Positions 44,628 to 49,263 of a DNA stretch of 49,263 bases are shown here, piece by piece. The translations under genes and the position numbers were made by a program. The DNA lies in the NCBI GenBank assembly GCA_027061845.1, contig JAMOVS010000051.1, forward strand, positions 1 through 49,263, read 5' to 3'. The notes under the pieces were generated by a model. That model was not told the DNA's origin. It saw nothing but the letters and a program-made list of their open reading frames with translations, and searched no databases. Numbering within the stretch: the first letter of the stretch is position 1; each line of letters begins with the position of its first letter. Source of the stretch: Thermaceae bacterium. GTDB taxonomy: Bacteria > Deinococcota > Deinococci > Deinococcales > Marinithermaceae.

Positions 44628-45188
44628 TTACCGGCCGCGGGTGAGCATCTCCGCCGCCCGCAGGGCCATGACCAGGCCGACGTAGAGCACCGCCCGTAGC
44701 CCCACCGGGTCCTCCCGCAAGAGGTAGAGCAAGAGGGGAACCGCGAAGATGGCGGCGAAGGGGATGGGGTAGATGCCCCGGCGGGTCTTCTTCCAGTAGA
44801 CGAGGTAATACACCGCCGCCACCAGGAGCGCAAAGAGCACGGCAAGAAGCGTCTTTTGGGGGGCGTAGACCAGGAAGAACCCGATCGCCGGGGCGATGCC
44901 CCCGCCCCCCTTGAAGCCGAAGAAGACCGGCCAGCAGTGCCCCGCCACCACCGCCGCCGCCATGTAGGGCAGGAGCTCGGGCCGGGGCAGGGCCAGGTAC
45001 GCGACCAGCGCCCCCTTGGCGGCGTCCAAAAGGGCCACCACCACCCCCCAAAAAGGCCCCAGCCGGCGGAAGGAGCCCGAGCCCCCGGGGAGGTCCTCCC
45101 GGCGGATGTCGTAGCCCTTCAGGAGGTAGCCGAGCAGCACCCCAAAGAGCACCGAGCCGATCAGGTAGCTAAGGAGCACCCAGACCAC
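44628..45188 (-). CDS. plsY: Glycerol-3-phosphate acyltransferase PlsY
   Basis: 186 residues from GTG 45188, five or six transmembrane helices. Transfers acyl from acyl-phosphate to G3P, the first step of phospholipid synthesis. Motif 1 GSGSFRRLG, motif 2 GHCWPVFFGFKGGGGIAP (GGKG is usual, here GGGG), and motif 3 region KKTRRGIYPIP. The missing Lys in the second motif is a mild deviation. It overlaps the DUF84 NTPase gene by 20 bp. Confidence 0.9.
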   Translation of the reverse strand: MVWVLLSYLIGSVLFGVLLGYLLKGYDIRREDLPGGSGSFRRLGPFWGVVVALLDAAKGALVAYLALPRPELLPYMAAAVVAGHCWPVFFGFKGGGGIAPAIGFFLVYAPQKTLLAVLFALLVAAVYYLVYWKKTRRGIYPIPFAAIFAVPLLLYLLREDPVGLRAVLYVGLVMALRAAEMLTRGR

Positions 45189-45681
45189 GGCGTTCCCCCA
45201 AGTAGGCCCCGAGCGCGAGCCGGAGCGCTTCCGCGAGCGCCTCCTCCCGGGTCATCGCCCCGCCGGAGAAGACCCAGACCGCGCCCTTTTCCGCCGCCTC
45301 TTCGCCAAAGCGCGCCTTCAGGTAAGGCCCGAGCTCCTCCCCTGCCCGCAAGGCGCGTAATACCTCGCTTGGAAGCGGCACCGACGGCCCCCGCCCGCGC
45401 CAGAGCCCCTCCCCGTCGGTGACCGCGGCGTGCATCGTGAGCCAGCCGGACTCGAGGTCCACCCCGCCCTCGAGGCCCACCCCGAGCTCGGCTTCCGCGT
45501 GCCTCTTGGCGTACCAGGCGCGAAAGGCCGCGCCCTCCTCGGTGGCGGCCTCGGTGAGGGGCTGGCGGGGCGCCCCCGGCACCCGAAGGGGGCGGAGGTC
45601 GGCGGGGAGCCCGAGCGCCGCCAGCGCCCGACGGGCCGCCCGGAGCTTCACCGGCTGCTCGCTCCCCAGCGCGATCCGCAT
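45169..45681 (-). CDS. DUF84/YjjX-family inosine/xanthosine triphosphatase
   Basis: 170 residues. N-terminal MRIALGSEQPVKLRAARRAL matches the family start (ASTNPVKxxAV); GVGLEGGVDLESGWL and RGRGPSVPLPSEV are the conserved nucleotide/Mg2+ motifs. Family members hydrolyse non-canonical purine NTPs (ITP, XTP) and protect the nucleotide pool. TAGACT (45688-45693) ends exactly 6 nt before ATG 45681, so a leaderless mRNA is expected. Divergent from the radical SAM gene. Confidence 0.85.
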   Translation of the reverse strand: MRIALGSEQPVKLRAARRALAALGLPADLRPLRVPGAPRQPLTEAATEEGAAFRAWYAKRHAEAELGVGLEGGVDLESGWLTMHAAVTDGEGLWRGRGPSVPLPSEVLRALRAGEELGPYLKARFGEEAAEKGAVWVFSGGAMTREEALAEALRLALGAYLGERRGLGAP

Positions 45682-45715
45682 CGCCTTAGTCTAAAAGCCC
45701 AGCTCCCAGCAAATT

Positions 45716-45751
45716 TTGTGATAAAATATGAGCGTAGGCTTATTAAGGGGG
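45716..45751 (+). promoter_or_regulatory. AT-rich promoter region of the AmmeMemoRadiSam operon
   Basis: The most A+T-rich intergenic stretch in the window. Candidate -10 boxes are TAGGCT (45735-45740) and TAAAAT (45722-45727); SD AAGGGGG (45745-45751) stands before GTG 45756. No clear -35, so the exact promoter is not settled. Confidence 0.45.
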
Positions 45752-45755
45752 TCCC

Positions 45756-46847
45756 GTGAGCGAAACCAAGGTGTCGCCCAAGCTCCGCGAGTGCGACCTC
45801 TACCGCCCCTTGCCCAAGGGCTGGGTGCAGTGCACCGCCTGCCACCACTGGTGCGGCATCCCGCCCGGGGAGGCGGGCAAGTGCGGCGTCCGCCGCAACT
45901 ACGGCGGCAAGCTCTACCTGGTCACCTACGGCAAGGCGGCCGCGATCCACGTGGATCCGGTGGAGAAGAAGCCGCTTTTCCACTTCCACCCCGGCGAGCC
46001 CATCCTCTCGCTCGGGACCGTGGGTTGCAACCTCTTCTGCCAGTTCTGCCAGAACTGGCAGATCAGCCAGTTCCGCGAGTTCAAGGTGGACCCGGTGACC
46101 GGTGAAACCGACCGCCCCATCGGCGAGGACTGGCCGCCGGAGCGGGTGGTGGACACCGCCAAGAAGGCCGGCGTCCGCCTGATCGCCTACACCTACAACG
46201 AGCCGGTGGTCTGGATCGAGTACGCCCACGACATCGCGAAACTCGCCCGCGCCGAGGGGATGAAGAACGTCTTCGTCTCCTCCGGCTTCGAGACCCACCA
46301 CGCCTGGGAGTACATGGAGCCCTACCTCGACGCCATCAACATCGACCTCAAGGGCTTTACCGAGGAGTTCTACCGGAAGCTCACCGGCGCCCGCTTGAAG
46401 CCGGTGCTCGAGAACATCCGCTTCGTCGGCACCGAGCTCAAGGGCAAGGTCTGGCTCGAGGTCACCACCCTGCTGCTCCACGGCTACAACGACTCCGACG
46501 AGGAGATCCGGGGGATGGCCGAGTTCCTCCACTCGGTGAACCCGGAGATCCCCTGGCACCTCTCCGCCGCCCACCCCGCCTACCGCATGACCGACCTCAA
46601 GCCCACCCCCTACGAGATCCTGCTCCGGGCCTACCGGATCGCCAAGGAGGTGGGGCTCAAGTTCGTCTATCTCGGCAACGTGCTCGACCCCGAGCACGAG
46701 TCCACCTACTGTCCCGACTGCGGCGCTTTGGTGATCTACCGCGAGGGCTACCGGGTGAAGCCCCTGTGGCAGGAGCCTGGGGTCTGCCCCCGGTGCGGGG
46801 CCAAGATCCCCGGCGTTTGGACCTGGGAGGAAAACCATGCGTCGTGA
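45756..46847 (+). CDS. amrS: AmmeMemoRadiSam system radical SAM enzyme
   Basis: 363 residues from GTG 45756. Radical SAM CxxxCxxC motif is C91-NLF-C95-QF-C98, which binds the 4Fe-4S cluster and SAM. An N-terminal Cys group (C26, C29, C33, C43) and a C-terminal zinc-ribbon-like pair (C319, C322, C344, C347) may hold auxiliary metal sites. AYTYNEPVVWIEY and INIDLKGF are conserved in this and the pyruvate formate-lyase-activase-like family. The gene overlaps the MEMO1-like gene by 11 bp. This family has no assigned reaction; its neighbours define the AmmeMemoRadiSam system. Confidence 0.93.
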   Translation: MSETKVSPKLRECDLYRPLPKGWVQCTACHHWCGIPPGEAGKCGVRRNYGGKLYLVTYGKAAAIHVDPVEKKPLFHFHPGEPILSLGTVGCNLFCQFCQNWQISQFREFKVDPVTGETDRPIGEDWPPERVVDTAKKAGVRLIAYTYNEPVVWIEYAHDIAKLARAEGMKNVFVSSGFETHHAWEYMEPYLDAINIDLKGFTEEFYRKLTGARLKPVLENIRFVGTELKGKVWLEVTTLLLHGYNDSDEEIRGMAEFLHSVNPEIPWHLSAAHPAYRMTDLKPTPYEILLRAYRIAKEVGLKFVYLGNVLDPEHESTYCPDCGALVIYREGYRVKPLWQEPGVCPRCGAKIPGVWTWEENHAS

Positions 46848-47625
46848 ACCGGCGGTGGCGGGGGCCTTCTACCCCGCCGACCCGAAAGACCTCTTGGCGA
46901 TGGTGACGCGGCTCTTGGCCGCCGTCCCCGAGCCTGAGCCCGTTCCCCCGCGGGCGGTGGTGGCGCCGCACGCCGGCTACGTCTACTCCGGCCCGGTGGC
47001 CGCCTACGCCTTCCGGGCGCTTAGTCCCTACGCCGGCCGCGCCCCGGTGGTCTGGCTCATGGGCCCGGCCCACTACGTCGCCTTCGAGGGCATCTCCACC
47101 GGCCCCTTCACCCTCTGGGAGACCCCCTTGGGCGAGGTTCCGGTGGCCACCGACCGGGTGGCGAAGCTGCTGGCGATGGGACCGCCCTTCACCGACCTCG
47201 CCGAGCCCCACCTGCCGGAACACAGCCTCGAGGTCGAGCTGCCCTTCTTGCAGGCGGTGCTCGGGGAGTTTTCCATCGTGCCGCTCCTTTTCGGCCTTAC
47301 CGACCCCATCGCCGCCGCCCCCCGGATCGCGAAGGCGCTCGAGCCCGGCGACGTGATCGTCGTCTCCACCGACCTCTCCCACTACCACCCCGACGACGTC
47401 GCCCGCAAGATCGACGCCCTCACCTTGGAGCGGGCCCTCGCCCTGGACGCCGAGGGGGTGCTGGAATCCGAGGCCTGCGGCCGCCACCCCTGGGCCGCGC
47501 TCACCGCCATCGCGAGGGACTACGGCTGGAAGCCGGAACTCCTCGCCTACGCCACCAGCGGCGACACCTCCGGCGACCGCCGCCGGGTGGTGGGCTACGC
47601 CGCGCTGAGGTACGACGAGCCATGA
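46837..47625 (+). CDS. amrB: AmmeMemoRadiSam system protein B (MEMO1-like)
   Basis: 262 residues. The MEMO1 fold resembles class III non-heme-iron extradiol dioxygenases. Predicted metal ligands by comparison with human MEMO1 are His45 (VVAPHAGYVYSG), His79 (MGPAHYVAF) and Cys214 (SEACGRHPW); a further His is in STDLSHYHP. It is likely iron- or copper-binding in the cytoplasm; biochemical activity in bacteria is unknown. It overlaps amrS by 11 bp and amrA by 4 bp (ATGA), so synthesis of the three proteins should be tightly linked. Confidence 0.93.
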   Translation: MRREPAVAGAFYPADPKDLLAMVTRLLAAVPEPEPVPPRAVVAPHAGYVYSGPVAAYAFRALSPYAGRAPVVWLMGPAHYVAFEGISTGPFTLWETPLGEVPVATDRVAKLLAMGPPFTDLAEPHLPEHSLEVELPFLQAVLGEFSIVPLLFGLTDPIAAAPRIAKALEPGDVIVVSTDLSHYHPDDVARKIDALTLERALALDAEGVLESEACGRHPWAALTAIARDYGWKPELLAYATSGDTSGDRRRVVGYAALRYDEP

Positions 47626-48194
47626 AGCTGACCAAGGGGCACAAAAAAGTCCTATTGGAAACCGCGAAGAAGGCGATCGAGGACGTCTTCCAGGGCCAGG
47701 TGGAGCCGCCCGACCCCAGGCTCTACCCCCCACCCCTTTCCGAGACCGGGGCCAGCTTCGTCACCCTGCGGAAGCAGGGCAAGCTCCGGGGCTGCATCGG
47801 CACCGTCGAGCCCCACCAGCCGCTCGTCCTCGACGTCTACAAAAACGCCATCGCCGCTGCCTTCAAGGACCCCCGCTTCCCGCCGCTTTCCCCCGAGGAG
47901 TGGCCGGAGGTGGAGGTCGAGGTCAGCGTGCTCTCGCCCAAGGTTCCCTTCCCTTTCGAGAACTACGCCGACCTGCTCGCCCGGCTCCCGGTCGGGGTGG
48001 GGGTGGTGCTCGAGCACCCGCTGGGCCGGGCCACCTACCTGCCCGAGGTCTGGGAGGACCTGCCCGACAAGAGGCTCTTTTTGAAGACCCTGGCCCAGAA
48101 GGCGGGGCTCGACGAATGGGTCTACGACGACCCCAAGACCAGGATCTACGTCTACACCGCCGACGCCTTCACCGAGAAGGACCTGGAGGAATAA
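47622..48194 (+). CDS. amrA: AmmeMemoRadiSam system protein A (AMMECR1-like)
   Basis: 190 residues. AMMECR1 domain with the diagnostic LRGCIGT (here GKLRGCIGTVEPHQPL), FKDPRFPPLSPEEWPEVEVEVSVLS and LLPQVW-type motif (YLPEVWEDLPDKRLFLKTLAQKAGL). The invariant Cys of RGCIG is present. Molecular function of AMMECR1 proteins is unresolved; in archaea and bacteria they co-occur with MEMO1- and radical-SAM-type proteins, as here. The stop is immediately followed by a perfect 38-bp palindrome. Confidence 0.94.
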   Translation: MKLTKGHKKVLLETAKKAIEDVFQGQVEPPDPRLYPPPLSETGASFVTLRKQGKLRGCIGTVEPHQPLVLDVYKNAIAAAFKDPRFPPLSPEEWPEVEVEVSVLSPKVPFPFENYADLLARLPVGVGVVLEHPLGRATYLPEVWEDLPDKRLFLKTLAQKAGLDEWVYDDPKTRIYVYTADAFTEKDLEE

Positions 48195-48232
48195 CCCTGC
48201 AAATCGTGCATCGTGATGCACGATTTGCAGGG
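48195..48232. repeat. Perfect 38-bp palindrome
   Basis: CCCTGCAAATCGTGCATC (48195-48212) is the exact reverse complement of 48215-48232, with a 2-nt loop. The arms are richer in A+T than the surroundings. It begins 1 nt after the amrA stop, without a T-run, so it is not a typical terminator. Confidence 0.75.
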
Positions 48233-48235
48233 ATC

Positions 48236-48260
48236 GGGCCCGCGAGAACAACGCGGGCCC
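48236..48260 (+). terminator. Second hairpin after amrA
   Basis: GGGCCCGCG (48236-48244) pairs with CGCGGGCCC (48252-48260) around AGAACAA, followed by a pyrimidine-rich stretch TCCGCCTTCTC. A likely terminator for the AmmeMemoRadiSam operon. Confidence 0.6.
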
Positions 48261-48287
48261 TCCGCCTTCTCAGCTAGACTGACCTCG

Positions 48288-48710
48288 GTGGAGCTCGAGG
48301 AACTCGCCCTCCCCCCGGGCCAGGCCGGGCCCTACCTCGGCCTGCTGGCCGCGGGGCTTCTCGGCATGGCGGGGCACGTGCAGTTCGCCCTGCCCCTCGC
48401 CCTCCTCTTCGGGGTCAAGGTGGCGTTCCCCGGCTACTTCGCCCTGAAGCTCGACCCCGAGGGGTTTTCCTACCGATTTCTGATCTACGAACACCGCTAT
48501 GCCTGGCGCGAGGTGCGGGGCTTTCGGGTGCGGACCTTCCGCTTCCTGGGCTTTCCCTTCGCCAAGGCGATCGTCTTCGAGACCGCCCGCGGCGAGCTCC
48601 GGGCCCTGCCCGAGAGCTTTCGCACCGAGCCCGAGGCCCTGGCCGCCTTTTTGAATCGGTACCGGGCCACGGCGCTCGCCGAAACCACCCCTGGGCCCGA
48701 GATCAACTAA
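48288..48710 (+). CDS. Small membrane-associated hypothetical protein
   Basis: 140 residues from GTG 48288; TAGACT at 48275-48280 ends 7 nt earlier, which decides this start over in-frame codons further upstream in the palindrome. One or two hydrophobic helices (about 15-48) precede a PH-domain-like part (KLDPEGFSYRFLIYEHRYAWREVRGFRV, then KAIVFETARGELRALPESF), resembling YdbS/bPH-type membrane proteins. No function assigned. Confidence 0.7.
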   Translation: MELEELALPPGQAGPYLGLLAAGLLGMAGHVQFALPLALLFGVKVAFPGYFALKLDPEGFSYRFLIYEHRYAWREVRGFRVRTFRFLGFPFAKAIVFETARGELRALPESFRTEPEALAAFLNRYRATALAETTPGPEIN

Positions 48711-48752
48711 ACGCACCGCGCTTCACGATCGGGCGCCGGCGTTCGAACGTAG

Positions 48753-49263
<511 letters not shown>

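Overview
The window is about 70 % G+C and almost wall-to-wall coding. Short intergenic gaps, frequent GTG/TTG starts, TANNNT boxes placed 6-7 nt before start codons, and the gene set (DUF1931 histone-fold protein, bactofilin plus M23 peptidase, PEGA/DUF4384 protein, TPR/OmpR-wHTH regulator, RtcB with archease) point to a thermophile of the Deinococcus-Thermus phylum, most likely order Thermales (an Oceanithermus/Marinithermus-like genome). The genus is an inference from style and gene content; no rRNA or tRNA is in the window. I saw no insertion sequence, prophage or CRISPR array.

Layout. 1-7.9 kb: a truncated class-I glutamine amidotransferase (-), then a + strand run with a membrane protein, a diaminopimelate-decarboxylase-like enzyme, a membrane VWA protein that has no canonical start codon, and two tandem subtilisin-family lipoproteins. 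7.9-10.5 kb (-): rtcB, archease and trpF, with five DnaA-box-like sites between archease and trpF. 10.5-12.8 kb (+): a small exported protein and an OmpR-type two-component pair, convergent with ogt. 12.7-19.7 kb (-): ogt, pseudouridine synthase, PEGA protein, accA-accD-bactofilin-M23 peptidase, and pyrimidine-nucleoside phosphorylase. 19.7-22.4 kb (+): two secreted lipoproteins. 22.4-25.3 kb (-): fba, pilT and panC. 25.3-27.1 kb (+): a small membrane protein and guaB. 27.1-28.9 kb: an MTH1187-type protein (-) and a third lipoprotein (+).

28.9-34.7 kb (-) is an eight-gene run that looks like a stress/ion-homeostasis operon: ferritin-like protein, bacterial eRF1-like (baeRF) protein, Hsp20, DUF1931 protein, PsiE-like membrane protein, KhtT/KhtU-type K+/H+ antiporter, and a membrane protein carrying a metzincin motif that lacks the catalytic Glu. 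Its TTGACA-17-TAGCCT promoter overlaps a 19-bp Fur-type palindrome. 34.7-37.4 kb: a TPR protein (+) and gyrB (-). 37.5-42.3 kb: a large NTPase-TPR-wHTH regulator (-), a divergent lipoprotein (+), a 540-bp gene-free stretch and a membrane diguanylate cyclase (+). 42.3-45.7 kb (-): HAD hydrolase, MBL-fold hydrolase, FAH-family enzyme, plsY and a DUF84 NTPase. 45.7-48.2 kb (+) is the complete three-gene AmmeMemoRadiSam cluster (radical SAM, MEMO1-like, AMMECR1-like), a conserved system of unknown function, followed by a perfect 38-bp palindrome. The window ends in a small membrane protein and the start of lipB.

Two regulatory patterns cut across the genes. First, at least a dozen genes have a -10-like TANNNT box 6-7 nt upstream of the start codon, which predicts leaderless mRNAs. 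Second, four unlinked lipoprotein genes have tandem 11-bp-period direct repeats just upstream of a -10, the geometry used by SARP/OmpR-type activators; one of them lies back to back with a gene for a regulator of that DNA-binding class. These are sequence-based inferences without computed statistics.
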